This document shows, piece after piece, positions 50,350 through 59,724 of a stretch of 64,000 nucleotides of DNA; position 1 is the stretch's first letter, and the number at the start of each line of letters is the position of its first letter. Origin of the DNA: Gammaproteobacteria bacterium (GTDB lineage: Bacteria; Pseudomonadota; Gammaproteobacteria; GCA-001735895). The stretch is from the NCBI GenBank assembly GCA_024225395.1, contig JAAEMR010000257.1, positions 1 to 64,000 of the forward strand. The letters are read 5' to 3'. Made by a program: the position numbers and the translations under genes. A model generated the notes under the pieces. It was not told where the DNA came from and made no database searches. It saw only the letters and a program-made list of their open reading frames with translations.

Positions 50350-50721
50350 CTATCTAAAAGACCAGAATTTAGTACCGATAAAATTAACCACAAGGGTAAT
50401 CACTATCATAACTAATTGAGCCAGCAAAGGGTCAAGCAAAAACGAATCAACCAGCAATAACATGCCAGTCAAGTTAATCATTAAGGAAATAAGGTTTACG
50501 ATTAAGAATTTATAAAACTGGTGGCTTTGATATCCGTTTTTATATCCAAATGTCCAATGTTTATTAACAAAATAGCTATTGGTTACAGCAAAACAGAAAC
50601 CTGCAGTCGATGCTAATAGATGGTAAACCCCCAGAAAACTGTACAGGTAGAAAAATACAGCATAGTGAATGGCAGTATTGAGAAAACCTACCGTGGAGAA
50701 TTTGATTAACTGCGTGAGCAT
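50350..50721 (-). CDS. GtrA-family membrane protein
   Basis: A 123-aa, four-helix membrane protein of the GtrA family (VGFLNTAIHYAVFFYLYS, AVTNSYFVNKHWTFGYKNG, VNFIGTKFWSFR). GtrA members are thought to flip undecaprenyl-phosphate-linked sugars across the inner membrane. It follows the GtrB-like gene by 28 bp on the same strand, and a DUF6056 gene lies further upstream, so it belongs to a three-gene surface-glycosylation cassette. Confidence 0.9.
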   Translation of the reverse strand: MLTQLIKFSTVGFLNTAIHYAVFFYLYSFLGVYHLLASTAGFCFAVTNSYFVNKHWTFGYKNGYQSHQFYKFLIVNLISLMINLTGMLLLVDSFLLDPLLAQLVMIVITLVVNFIGTKFWSFR

Positions 50722-50749
50722 TGTCAGGGAAATATTAATTTAAACATCG

Positions 50750-51709
50750 TTATTCTGACGTGTTTTCAAACCCGACTGTCCGTTTGATCAAATACACAGG
50801 CCGCTGTTTAACTTCAATAAATACCCGCCCCAGATATTCACCTAAAATACCCAGGCCAATCAGGTTGATACCACTGAAAAAAAGAATAATCGAGACGATG
50901 GACGCATAACCCGGCAGGTCAATCCCGTAAATCAGGGTCTTGGCGACAATAATCAACAGATAAAACAGGGAAAAAAAGGACACTAACAGTCCAGCATAAG
51001 TCCACATTCTTAGAGGAGCGGTTGAGAATGAAAAAATACCATCAAGCGCATAATTGAACAATTTCCATAAGCGCCATTTACTCCGACCTACTGCCCGATC
51101 CGGTCGGGTAAAATCAATCACCTCTGTCTCATAACCCGGCCAGGATAGAATGCCCTTCATAAAACGATTTCTCTCGGGTAACAGGCAAATACTATCCACA
51201 ACCGTCCTGTCCATTAAACGGTAATCACCGACATCGACCGGGATTGGCGTAGAGCTTAAAGAAGATATGAGTTTATAAAAAATATTAACGGCAAACCTTT
51301 TCAGGTAACTGTCTGAAGGTCTATTTAATCTGCGTGCCAGCACAACATCCGCACCGGCTTTCCACTTTTCAATCATCTGTGGCATTAACTCCACCGGATC
51401 CTGAAGATCGACATCGATGGGTATAACAGCGTCACCTGTCGCCAGTTCCAAACCAGCTGTTAAAGCCGCTTCTTTACCAAAATTCCTGGATAATGAAATC
51501 ACCTTGACCTGCGGATTCTGTCCAGCCAGTTTAATCAGTATAGGCAGTGTTTCATCCTGACTACCATCATCAACAAACAGTATCTCAACATTATCCTGAA
51601 GCGACTTAAGCACAGGGGTAATCGAGTTCATAAAAACACGGATACTTTCCTGCTCATTAAAACAGGGAACCAGAATAGATATTAATTTATTGGATTTTTT
51701 TTCAGACAT
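50750..51709 (-). CDS. GtrB-like polyprenyl-phosphate glycosyltransferase (GT2)
   Basis: A 319-aa GT2-family enzyme with an N-terminal catalytic domain (VPCFNEQESIRVFM, FVDDGSQDETL, VIPIDVDLQDPVELM, RNRFMKGILSWPGYE) and two C-terminal membrane segments (TYAGLLVSFFSLFYLLII and YASIVSIILFFSGINLIGLG). GtrB enzymes transfer a sugar to undecaprenyl phosphate. With GtrA and the DUF6056 protein it would modify a cell-surface polysaccharide. It is a close match to the family in length and order of motifs. Confidence 0.92.
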   Translation of the reverse strand: MSEKKSNKLISILVPCFNEQESIRVFMNSITPVLKSLQDNVEILFVDDGSQDETLPILIKLAGQNPQVKVISLSRNFGKEAALTAGLELATGDAVIPIDVDLQDPVELMPQMIEKWKAGADVVLARRLNRPSDSYLKRFAVNIFYKLISSLSSTPIPVDVGDYRLMDRTVVDSICLLPERNRFMKGILSWPGYETEVIDFTRPDRAVGRSKWRLWKLFNYALDGIFSFSTAPLRMWTYAGLLVSFFSLFYLLIIVAKTLIYGIDLPGYASIVSIILFFSGINLIGLGILGEYLGRVFIEVKQRPVYLIKRTVGFENTSE

Positions 51710-51790
51710 TAAAAACGTAATTACCTGTCACTAAACCTGTGATGTGATGATTGTAACTATTTTAGGGAAACTACTCTATTGCCTCTGTAA

Positions 51791-51842
51791 ACGTTTCATT
51801 TTGTGATCAGGTTTTTTAAGCTGCTTCTCCCTGCCAATTACC
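51791..51842. repeat. 52-bp direct repeat, left copy
   Basis: The sequence ACGTTTCATTTTGTGATCAG and onward to 51842 equals 53268-53319 with one mismatch (51 of 52). The right copy lies inside the 3' end of the DUF6056 gene, encoding its near-terminal residues; similarity stops sharply at both ends. Together they flank the epimerase gene. Confidence 0.9.
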
Positions 51843-52162
51843 AATGTGGAGCAATATTTTAAAACCAGAAATCTCTCTGGATATACTAGATGAATATACA
51901 TGACAAATGAGTAATAATGAAACTGCAGACCGTCTGTAAATAGCACCACAAAAGCTATTTTTTTTTATTTTCAAACAGGATAAAACAAGTTGACTGGTTT
52001 GGGTTTCATCAAACACATTACAATAATCGTTATGCAAAACTTATCATCATTGGCACAAAGGACGTTACTCTTATTTGCCATAAGGATAGGCACAAACTGA
52101 GAATGATGCTGTGAAAGTACTTGAAGAATCAAATAAAATTTAAAAAAGAAATAATTTATATC
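51843..52162. other. Spacer between left repeat and epimerase gene
   Basis: About 320 bp of AT-rich sequence without a supported gene. A minus-strand frame of about 60 codons running into the left repeat stays open in the same frame as the repeat's DUF6056 codons, so it may be a relic. A TTGCCA near 52075 could be the -35 of the epimerase promoter. Confidence 0.35.
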
Positions 52163-53143
52163 ATGTCAGAAAAAAAACGAATTCTCGTGTGTGGTGGTGC
52201 AGGATTTATTGGTTCAAATTTTGCCAATTTTCATAAAAATGATTATGACGTCATTGCGCTGGATAATCTTTTTTTAGGTGATCCGCGTAATTTAGATGAA
52301 GGTGTTAATTTTATAGAGGGTGATGCCTGTAAGACTGAAGACCTGGATAAGGTTGGTTCAGTGGATTATATTTTAAATCTTGCTGGCACATCGTCACAAC
52401 CAATGTTTAATGGTGATGGCCTTGTTAGTGGGTATGTCAATTCTGTAGAATCATTTATGCGCGTCCTCGAATGGGGTCAAAAAAATGATGTAAAAAAAGT
52501 ACTCTACGCCTCTACGTCATCATTATATGCGAATAATCCATTACCACTCATAGAAACACAAGAGGTTATACCTCCAAATCATTATGCTGTCACAAAGATG
52601 CTTTACGAAGGTGCGAGTCGCTGCTTTAATGCGGTACATCCAGAAATGGAGATCATAGGCTTCCGTTTCATGAGTATTTATGGTCCAAATGAAGAGGCAA
52701 AAGGAGAGTTTGCAAATTTAATTTCTCAGTTCGTGTGGGATATCGCGCGCGGTCTTCGTCCGATGATTTACGGTGATGGATCACAGACTCGTGATTTTAC
52801 AAATGTGTTGGATGTTGTTCAGGCTGTTACGCTTGCTATGGAGAGTAAATCACATCTTGGAGCAAACGTTTTCAATATTGGCACAGGAAATTCTGTATCA
52901 TTGAATGAGATTACAGATGCTATCTATAAAGCATTTGGAAAAGAAAATGACGCTGAACATATCGAAAACCCCATTAAAGAATCATATATTCAAGATCAGT
53001 ATGCCGATATCACAAAAATTCAAGATGCTTTGAATTTTGCCCCAGGTGTAAAGCTTGAAGACGGTATAAAGCAACAAGTTGAAAACTTACGTATAGAACG
53101 TATTCGTCATTCAAGCTCCGACCTTATGCGTGGTATGAAATAA
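52163..53143 (+). CDS. NAD-dependent epimerase/dehydratase (extended SDR)
   Basis: A 326-aa sugar-nucleotide epimerase/dehydratase. The Rossmann motif is VCGGAGFIGSNFANF, the catalytic Ser/Thr region YASTSSLYA and the YxxxK pair NHYAVTKMLYE; QTRDFTNVLDVVQAV is typical of UDP-glucose 4-epimerase-like enzymes. I chose the ATG at 52163 (MSEKKRILVCGGAG) because it starts directly before the first strand; an upstream in-frame ATG at 52121 adds 14 lysine-rich residues. It is on the opposite strand to the glycosylation genes on both sides and lies inside a 52-bp direct repeat pair, which suggests acquisition. Its substrate is unknown. Confidence 0.85.
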   Translation: MSEKKRILVCGGAGFIGSNFANFHKNDYDVIALDNLFLGDPRNLDEGVNFIEGDACKTEDLDKVGSVDYILNLAGTSSQPMFNGDGLVSGYVNSVESFMRVLEWGQKNDVKKVLYASTSSLYANNPLPLIETQEVIPPNHYAVTKMLYEGASRCFNAVHPEMEIIGFRFMSIYGPNEEAKGEFANLISQFVWDIARGLRPMIYGDGSQTRDFTNVLDVVQAVTLAMESKSHLGANVFNIGTGNSVSLNEITDAIYKAFGKENDAEHIENPIKESYIQDQYADITKIQDALNFAPGVKLEDGIKQQVENLRIERIRHSSSDLMRGMK

Positions 53144-53255
53144 ACATGAAAAATTAGATAAAATGATGCGAAGAATTTTATCACTTAAAATGGAGAGTCT
53201 GCCATGGTGGCATGACTCAAACTAAACACCCTCCGGAATTCCCGGGGCGATTCAA

Positions 53256-54746
53256 TTATCTGGAAATACGTTTCATTTTGTGATCAGATTTTTTAAGCTG
53301 CTTCTCCCTGCCAATTACCTGCAACCCGAAATAGTCTGCATAACAGGCATTTCTCCAGTCTCTGTAATCAGGCACGATGTCATTAAAATAGATACTGCGC
53401 GGGAATTCCTGATTAAACGCCGGAACCAGCAACGCCAGATGTTTGTGCGTTACGGATTGGTTAATTAAGGCATATCGCTGCAACATATACGCATTAAAAG
53501 GTTCTGCACGTAACCAGAGATCCTGCTGGACACGTTGAAATTTAAAATTTCCCGCAACGGCCAGCATAAATAATACAGCACCCATTGAAAAAATTAGCCC
53601 ATTTGAGGTCGAGAAATATTTTCCACTGGAATTTAAAAAATCGGTCGGAGCAAAGCGGATCGTTAGAACACCCAACATCAAAAACCAGCTCAGCAAAAAT
53701 ACAAAAAAGGTAGCATCTACGGTGCGCGGAGGTGGCCACCCTCCCATCGCCCACCAGGCTGGAAACTGTAATACAAATGGTATAGCCAGCGTCAGCAAAA
53801 TAACAAACACAAGCGAGGCATTTGACAGGGTAAAAGTGCATGGAGACAAGGAGTAAAGCCGGGTTATGGCAAATGGAGTTAGCAATGTTGCAACAATAAA
53901 CAGTGGATTGAGCAACCAGCCCATCAACACCCACCACCCCATATCCAGGCTACCGTAAACAGCTCGAGTAAAATCATGTCTAAGTGGAAAAGAAGCTTCT
54001 CTCACTGCATTGCCGGGGGCAAAATAAACAATGGCAAAACAACCCAGGGTGATAACTGACAGAATCAACCAGGGTTTAACTGAAGACCAGCCTGAACGCA
54101 GCTGAAAAAGAAAAGCGAGAGCCACTATTCCGCTTAAGGCAAGCATGTTGGTTTCATTGGTACCCATGCCCAGAACAATGACAATAATCAGTGTAAACAG
54201 CACACCATAAAAACTGTTCTGCTGTTGTAACCGATCGCATAAACTGACCATTAAACCCAGCGTAAACATCAACAAAATATTGGCTGTTTGATAGCTTAGA
54301 GCTCCAGCAGGCCAGTACAGGCTGCTAGCAGTATGTTTCATACCCAGCAGAAAGACAGTGACAAAAACCAGAGAAATGAGGAGAACAGGTTTTGAGAATA
54401 ACCCTAACCTGAATAACCTGGATAGAAAAAAACTACAGGATAGAAATAGCAGCAAGATTAATAGTGCCGGCATAAAAACAAGCCCGCTAAACATGCCAAA
54501 AATTAGTGGATAAATTGCATACAGAGCATTGCCCGAATAACGCCCGCTCCATTCAACATAATGATTCCATAGGTGTGGAAACAGACCTTCCTGCCTGACA
54601 CCTGCCGCCATACAAAAATCATCAGATGATGGATGCGCATACTGTCCCAGCCAGATAAATGACAGCAACACAATAAAACCAGATAAACCAATCAGGTAAG
54701 CAGCATACCGTTGAATTACCAGTTGAGTATTTGTTTCTAACTTCAT
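53256..54746 (-). CDS. DUF6056-like membrane glycosyltransferase-type protein
   Basis: A 496-aa protein with about 10-12 membrane helices. The first periplasmic loop carries SSDDFCMAAGV and WNHYVEWSGRYSGNAL; an acidic pair after TM1 is a hallmark of GT-C-fold transferases, and this form matches DUF6056. A GtrC-like sugar transferase role would complete the gtrA/gtrB cassette. The C-terminal 52 bp of the gene is duplicated at 51791-51842. The frame is intact and ends MKRISR. Confidence 0.75.
   Translation of the reverse strand: MKLETNTQLVIQRYAAYLIGLSGFIVLLSFIWLGQYAHPSSDDFCMAAGVRQEGLFPHLWNHYVEWSGRYSGNALYAIYPLIFGMFSGLVFMPALLILLLFLSCSFFLSRLFRLGLFSKPVLLISLVFVTVFLLGMKHTASSLYWPAGALSYQTANILLMFTLGLMVSLCDRLQQQNSFYGVLFTLIIVIVLGMGTNETNMLALSGIVALAFLFQLRSGWSSVKPWLILSVITLGCFAIVYFAPGNAVREASFPLRHDFTRAVYGSLDMGWWVLMGWLLNPLFIVATLLTPFAITRLYSLSPCTFTLSNASLVFVILLTLAIPFVLQFPAWWAMGGWPPPRTVDATFFVFLLSWFLMLGVLTIRFAPTDFLNSSGKYFSTSNGLIFSMGAVLFMLAVAGNFKFQRVQQDLWLRAEPFNAYMLQRYALINQSVTHKHLALLVPAFNQEFPRSIYFNDIVPDYRDWRNACYADYFGLQVIGREKQLKKSDHKMKRISR
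53268..53319. repeat. 52-bp direct repeat, right copy
   Basis: Second copy of the repeat described at 51791-51842 (51 of 52 identical). It encodes residues VIGREKQLKKSDHKMKR near the C-terminus of the DUF6056 protein on the minus strand. The distance between the copies is 1477 bp. Confidence 0.9.
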
Positions 54747-54925
54747 TTAATTATCTAGTGTATTTTAGAAAGCAGGCATATTACACCTAAGATAAACTTT
54801 GAATGTTAATAAAACTCCATTAACAGGTATTAAAAGCAGTTTTTTACTCAATCTGAATCATAACAACATCGACATGGTAATAAACAACCAGCCATAAGTA
54901 GTACAAGAAATTAATTATATAAATA

Positions 54926-54947
54926 TTGTCACATTACTGTCACATTA
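54926..54947 (+). promoter_or_regulatory. Pho box upstream of phoB
   Basis: TTGTCACATTA followed directly by CTGTCACATTA: two PhoB half-sites with an 11-bp period, close to CTGTCATAAAACTGTCAT. It is 38 bp upstream of the phoB start, so phoB is autoregulated. Confidence 0.88.
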
Positions 54948-54984
54948 CTATGATGTGATCATGTTTTTGGATAACATCATTTAA

Positions 54985-55677
54985 ATGAATATACTGGTTA
55001 TTGAAGACGATCAGGCTATCCGTGACATGATCTGTCTATCATTGTCTCAGGCAAACTATTACACATCGGGTTGTGTCGATGTGAAATGCGCAAAAAAATA
55101 TATCTTAGAGATTAAACCGGATTGTTTAATTGTCGACTGGATGTTACCCGATAGCTCCGGTATCGAGCTTATACGCTGGTTACGCCGCCAGGAAAATTTC
55201 AAGCAAATCCCGGCCCTGATGCTGACTGCAAAGTCAGAAGAATCCGATAAAATTACCGGTCTCGACTCTGGAGCCGATGATTACATGACAAAACCGCTTT
55301 CTTTACGGGAGTTACATTCGCGTATCAAGGCGTTATTAAGAAGGCCCCTCAGTTATACCAATAACGTGCATTTGATACAGTCCGGCCCAATTACAATGAA
55401 TACAGACAATCACGATGTGCTCATCAATAATAACCCTGTTGATCTGACAAAAACTGAATATCTGTTACTCAAATTTTTTATCTCCAATGAAAACAAGGTG
55501 TTTTCACGAGACCAGATTTTAAATAGTGTGTGGGGTGTTAATGCGTACCTGGGGGATAGAACGGTAGATGTACACATACTGCGATTACGCAAAATATTGA
55601 AACAGTTTAAACTGGAAAAAATGGTTAAAACTGTTCGTGGGTCCGGTTATAGATTCAGCTCAAAAAAAACAACATGA
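54985..55677 (+). CDS. phoB: Phosphate regulon response regulator PhoB
   Basis: A 230-aa OmpR-type regulator. The receiver has E7-D9, phospho-acceptor Asp51 in LIVDWMLPDSSG and Lys in MTKPLSLRELHSR. The winged-helix domain has LTKTEYLLLKFFISNENKVFSRDQIL and the recognition part DRTVDVHILRLRKILK, ending VRGSGYRF. Under phosphate limitation PhoB activates pst and other genes. A Pho box lies just upstream, and phoR follows by seven bases. Confidence 0.95.
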   Translation: MNILVIEDDQAIRDMICLSLSQANYYTSGCVDVKCAKKYILEIKPDCLIVDWMLPDSSGIELIRWLRRQENFKQIPALMLTAKSEESDKITGLDSGADDYMTKPLSLRELHSRIKALLRRPLSYTNNVHLIQSGPITMNTDNHDVLINNNPVDLTKTEYLLLKFFISNENKVFSRDQILNSVWGVNAYLGDRTVDVHILRLRKILKQFKLEKMVKTVRGSGYRFSSKKTT

Positions 55678-55684
55678 TAAGGTC

Positions 55685-57007
55685 ATGAATAAATTATGGG
55701 TGACGGAGAAATTTGCAATCTTTTTTACCATCGGGTGGATATTTTTACTTGGCATTATTTTTCAGAACTGGCTGGTAGCAACTGTGTTACCTCTGGTCAG
55801 TTATATTATCTGGATATACGTTCGTTTATACCGGCTAGAAAAATGGTTATCACAAGGCACTAAAATAAGTCAGGTCTTCGATGACAATGGTTTCATCGGT
55901 ATAATTATCCGCCATTTATACCAACAGAAGAAAGTACACAGCAAACGAAAAAAACGCCTCAAAAATATTTTACGACGCTTAAATACCAACATTTCAGCAT
56001 TACCCGATGCGACCGTAGTGCTCAATCAACAACTGGAAATCGAGTGGTCAAACGCTCCTGCATCCTACCTGCTAGGCATAAACCGAGAAGATATAGGCCA
56101 GCGTATCGACAACCTGCTACGTCAACCTGAGTTTTTTCAATATCTGATGAAGCCGGAAAACAAAGCAAACCTGGAAATGCCATCTCCCCTTAATCACAAG
56201 GAGTCGCTGCAAATAAAAGTGGTTAATTTTGGAGATAATCAACGCCTGATTATTGTACGTAATATTAGTGAGCAGAAACATTTACAGGAAGCATTAAAGA
56301 ACTTTGTTGCTAATGCCTCCCACGAATTACAAACCCCATTAACCTCTATAATTGGTTATCTGGAAATGCTCGAAATGGAGCAGGAATTATCAGCTGCAGG
56401 CAAACAGTCTATCACTGTGTTGCAACAACAATCACAACGGATGAAACAGTTGATTCAGGATTTATTGTTGTTATCTCGGGTTGAAAGTTATCAGCTTCAA
56501 CCGGAAGAAGGAGACCATGTTTCAATTTCTGACAGCATGGACAATGTCATGGTTGTCATAGGAGAAACCTGCAACCATAAATCTATTCAGTGTGATACAC
56601 CTGAAGGATTTTATGTACTGGGCATACAATCTGAAATTGAGGGTCTTTGTATAAACCTGATTGAAAATGCAATCAAGCATAACCCTAAAGATACACCCAT
56701 TAAAATTAGCTGGGCACTAAACAGGCAGGGGGAATATAGTTTCAGCGTTACAGATAAAGGCAGCGGAATTAAGGCAAAGGACATACCCTGTTTAACAGAA
56801 CGTTATTTTCGTGGCAGTAAAACAACAAGTGAACAGGTTTCAGGTTCCGGTCTGGGTCTTGCCATTGTCAAGCAGACTGCACAAAAACATGGTGCAAGGC
56901 TGGATATTAACAGTAAGTTAAACAAGGGAAGCACTTTCAAAGTAACATTTCCAAGTTACAGAACTATTCAACAAAGTCAGAAAATTAGTAACGTCTATTC
57001 TTTATAG
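55685..57007 (+). CDS. phoR: Phosphate sensor histidine kinase PhoR
   Basis: A 440-aa membrane kinase. I chose the ATG at 55685 (MNKLWVTEKF), just after the phoB stop. Two closely spaced TM segments (FAIFFTIGWIFLLGIIF, LVATVLPLVSYIIWIYV) are followed by a basic linker, a PAS domain (NTNISALPDATVVLNQQ), an H-box FVANASHELQTPLTSIIGYLEML and an ATPase domain (NLIENAIKHNPKD, DKGSGIKAKDI, GSGLGLAIVKQ). The lack of a periplasmic domain is normal for PhoR, which reads phosphate status through PstB/PhoU. Confidence 0.95.
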   Translation: MNKLWVTEKFAIFFTIGWIFLLGIIFQNWLVATVLPLVSYIIWIYVRLYRLEKWLSQGTKISQVFDDNGFIGIIIRHLYQQKKVHSKRKKRLKNILRRLNTNISALPDATVVLNQQLEIEWSNAPASYLLGINREDIGQRIDNLLRQPEFFQYLMKPENKANLEMPSPLNHKESLQIKVVNFGDNQRLIIVRNISEQKHLQEALKNFVANASHELQTPLTSIIGYLEMLEMEQELSAAGKQSITVLQQQSQRMKQLIQDLLLLSRVESYQLQPEEGDHVSISDSMDNVMVVIGETCNHKSIQCDTPEGFYVLGIQSEIEGLCINLIENAIKHNPKDTPIKISWALNRQGEYSFSVTDKGSGIKAKDIPCLTERYFRGSKTTSEQVSGSGLGLAIVKQTAQKHGARLDINSKLNKGSTFKVTFPSYRTIQQSQKISNVYSL

Positions 57008-57117
57008 AAATAAATAAGCAATTCAAAATTTCAAGCTGCAGTTTACCCATAATAACTCACCGAAATTTAACCCATATACGTGAAATTCTTATCTATATGA
57101 ACTTCAATTGCATTGAG

Positions 57118-57141
57118 TTTTTGTAACAGTTTCGTAATATT
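57118..57141 (+). promoter_or_regulatory. Possible Pho box upstream of pstS
   Basis: TTTTTGTAACAGTTTCGTAA keeps the 11-bp spacing of two half-sites (TTGTAACA and TTCGTAAT) but is weaker than the phoB box. It lies about 60 bp upstream of the pstS ATG. Confidence 0.5.
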
Positions 57142-57198
57142 CAGTATTCATAATGCTCCTTATTGATATACGCCAATTTTCATCCATCAGGAGTTTTT

Positions 57199-58239
57199 AT
57201 GAAAAAGTTAGTCATTGCAGCAGCCATATCCACAAGCTTAATATCAATTCAAGCCCAGGCCGCTGGTAGAGACACCATCAACATCGTCGGTTCATCAACG
57301 GTTTATCCTTTTGCTACCGTTGTTGCTGAAAAATTCGGTAAAAAAACTAAATTCAAAACACCCAAAATTGAATCTACCGGTTCAGGTGGTGGCATTAAAT
57401 TGTTCTGCGCTGGTGTTGGTCTCAGTACACCCGATATCACTAATGCTTCACGTGCCATGAAAAAGTCTGAATATGACAAATGCCAGAAAAATGGTGTGAC
57501 TGATATCACTGAAGTTCAAATCGGCTACGATGGCATAGCAATAGCTAACTCAAAAAAATCTCAGCAATTCAAGTTAACACAAAAGGATTTATTCCTTGCA
57601 TTAGCTAAACAGGTTCCTAACCCTGACGGTAGTGAATCTCTGGTAGATAACCCTTACAAAACATGGAAGCAGGTTAATGATGCTCTTCCTGATTCAGCAA
57701 TTGAAGTTTTAGGACCTCCCCCAACTTCCGGTACACGTGATGCTTTTGCCGAACTGGCTATGGAAGGCGGTTGTAAAAAGATTGTCTGGATTAAAGCCAT
57801 GAAGAACAAAGATAAATCAGCTTATAAAGCCCTCTGTCACACGGTACGTGAAGATGGCCCTTATATAGAAGCCGGTGAAAACGATAACCTGATCGTTCAA
57901 AAACTGGAAAAAAATCCTAATGCCCTGGGAATTTTCGGGTTCTCATTCCTTGAGCAGAATGATGACAAGGTTCAGGGATCACTGGTTGAAGGAAAAACAC
58001 CTGAATTTGAAACTATCTCCGACGGTTCCTACCCTATTTCACGTCCATTATTCTTTTATGTTAAAAATGCTCACGCTAGCTCAATTCCAGGCATGAAAGA
58101 ATACCTGAAAGAATTTACTTCTGAAGCCACCATGGGTGATGAAGGTTATCTTTTGGATAAAGGTCTCATTCCTTTATCCGCAACTGAGCGCTCAACTTTG
58201 CGTAAAGCGGTCATAATGGGTACAAAATTTAACATGTAA
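57199..58239 (+). CDS. pstS: Phosphate-binding protein PstS
   Basis: The periplasmic phosphate receptor of the Pst system, 346 aa. I used the ATG at 57199 because CAGGAG lies six bases upstream and the signal peptide starts there (KKLVIAAAISTSLISIQAQA). The phosphate site is visible as VGSSTVYPFA, ESTGSGGGIKLFC and GPPPTSGTRDAF. It is expressed ahead of pstC, with a stable hairpin between. The presumed Pho box makes it phosphate-regulated. Confidence 0.95.
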   Translation: MKKLVIAAAISTSLISIQAQAAGRDTINIVGSSTVYPFATVVAEKFGKKTKFKTPKIESTGSGGGIKLFCAGVGLSTPDITNASRAMKKSEYDKCQKNGVTDITEVQIGYDGIAIANSKKSQQFKLTQKDLFLALAKQVPNPDGSESLVDNPYKTWKQVNDALPDSAIEVLGPPPTSGTRDAFAELAMEGGCKKIVWIKAMKNKDKSAYKALCHTVREDGPYIEAGENDNLIVQKLEKNPNALGIFGFSFLEQNDDKVQGSLVEGKTPEFETISDGSYPISRPLFFYVKNAHASSIPGMKEYLKEFTSEATMGDEGYLLDKGLIPLSATERSTLRKAVIMGTKFNM

Positions 58240-58274
58240 ATATTTTAAACTTCCAGAAATTGTGTCCAGAAGTT

Positions 58275-58295
58275 CCTGACCTGGTCAGGGGGGGT
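58275..58295 (+). other. Hairpin between pstS and pstC
   Basis: CCTGA / TCAGG palindromic hairpin (CCTGACCTGGTCAGG) followed by a G-run. No T-run follows, so it is a likely 3' stabiliser of pstS mRNA, which would explain a surplus of the binding protein over the permeases. Confidence 0.45.
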
Positions 58296-58353
58296 TATTC
58301 ATAATTTCTAATTACCATTAATAATTAAATATACTGAAAAGCACCAGTCAACA

Positions 58354-59724
58354 ATGAACAGTTCAGCTCTATTTCTACTGATCACAGGACTCAGCCTGAT
58401 CGCCTATTTTACCGGGAGGCGGCAAGCATTTAGTCATGCTTTACAGGGCAAATTAAAAGCCCTGCCCAAACATTATGGCATTTTAACAGCCATGTGGAGT
58501 GGTATTCCTGCGTTGCTACTCATGTTAATGTGGATCATGCTGCAACCGTCTTATTTACACCAACAAATTCTGCATAGCCTTCCTGATTCAATAGCAAACC
58601 AGTCTTCAGACACTCTGGAACTGTATATAAATAATATTAACCTGGCCATTGCAGATGGGTCTGACATTGATGACCCGATTATACAAAAGGCTATAAACGG
58701 TTATCGACAGGCAGAAAATAATAGTAGATATTTATTAACCGGACTGGTCTTTCTACTCAGTTTGTCAGGCATTATTTTTGGCCTTACTAAAAAGCTGATT
58801 AATATTCACGCCCGTATCAGCATCGAAAGAGCCGTTAAAGGGTTCCTGGTATTATGTTCCGGCGTTGCCATCGTCACAACAGTGGGCATCGTTTTATCAG
58901 TCCTTTTTGAAGCCTTACGTTTTTTTGAATCCATTTCTTTTTTCGATTTCATGTTTGGCACTAACTGGAGCCCACAAACTGCTATCCGTGATGATCAGGC
59001 TGGATCATCTGGCTCATTCGGTGCAATCCCCTTATTTGTTGGCACCATGCTCATTTCTGCCATTGCCATGATGATAGCAGTGCCCGTCGGATTATTATCC
59101 GCTATCTATTTATCCGAATATGCAACAGCCAGATTTCGCACTATTGCAAAACCCACACTCGAACTTTTAGCAGGTATCCCAACCGTAGTTTATGGTTTTT
59201 TCGCAGCACTCAGTGTAGCTCCTTTTATCAGAGAGGCCGGAGAATCTATCGGACTTTCCGTGGCCTCTGAATCTGCACTGGCTGCAGGCATTGTCATGGG
59301 CGTTATGATTATCCCGTTTGTCTCATCATTATCAGACGATGTGATAAGCGCTGTTCCCCAATCGATGCGAGACGGTTCGCTGGGTCTTGGGGCTACAAAA
59401 TCTGAAACCATCAAGCAGGTCATCATTCCTGCAGCACTTCCAGGCATCGTGGGCGGTGTATTACTCGCAGCATCACGAGCTATTGGAGAAACCATGATTG
59501 TCGTGATGGCGGCTGGCCTGGCTGCTAAATTAACCGCCAATCCGCTGGATGCAGTCACCACGGTAACCGTACAGATAGTGACTCTGTTAACCGGTGATCA
59601 GGAATTCGATAGCCCAAAAACACTTGCTGCTTTTGCGTTAGGTTTGATGCTATTTGCCACCACGCTGATATTGAATGTTATAGCACTACACATCGTCAGA
59701 AAATATAGAGAGCAATATGAATAA
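58354..59724 (+). CDS. pstC: Phosphate ABC permease PstC (extended form)
   Basis: A 456-aa permease, longer than the usual 310-320 aa. The N-terminal part has an added TM segment (residues 35-55) and an extracytoplasmic stretch up to about residue 125 before the normal core. The core holds LFVGTMLISAIAMMIAVPVGLLSAIYLSEYA, the EAA loop (SMRDGSLGLGATKSETIKQVIIPAALPG) and SRAIGETMIVVMAAG. It overlaps pstA by eight bases. This enlarged form occurs in other gammaproteobacteria. Confidence 0.93.
   Translation: MNSSALFLLITGLSLIAYFTGRRQAFSHALQGKLKALPKHYGILTAMWSGIPALLLMLMWIMLQPSYLHQQILHSLPDSIANQSSDTLELYINNINLAIADGSDIDDPIIQKAINGYRQAENNSRYLLTGLVFLLSLSGIIFGLTKKLINIHARISIERAVKGFLVLCSGVAIVTTVGIVLSVLFEALRFFESISFFDFMFGTNWSPQTAIRDDQAGSSGSFGAIPLFVGTMLISAIAMMIAVPVGLLSAIYLSEYATARFRTIAKPTLELLAGIPTVVYGFFAALSVAPFIREAGESIGLSVASESALAAGIVMGVMIIPFVSSLSDDVISAVPQSMRDGSLGLGATKSETIKQVIIPAALPGIVGGVLLAASRAIGETMIVVMAAGLAAKLTANPLDAVTTVTVQIVTLLTGDQEFDSPKTLAAFALGLMLFATTLILNVIALHIVRKYREQYE

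Noticed and set aside
51816-52037. 73-codon minus-strand frame next to the left 52-bp repeat
   Set aside because: No ribosome-binding site or recognisable protein. It uses a different frame from the DUF6056 codons in the repeat and is probably random.
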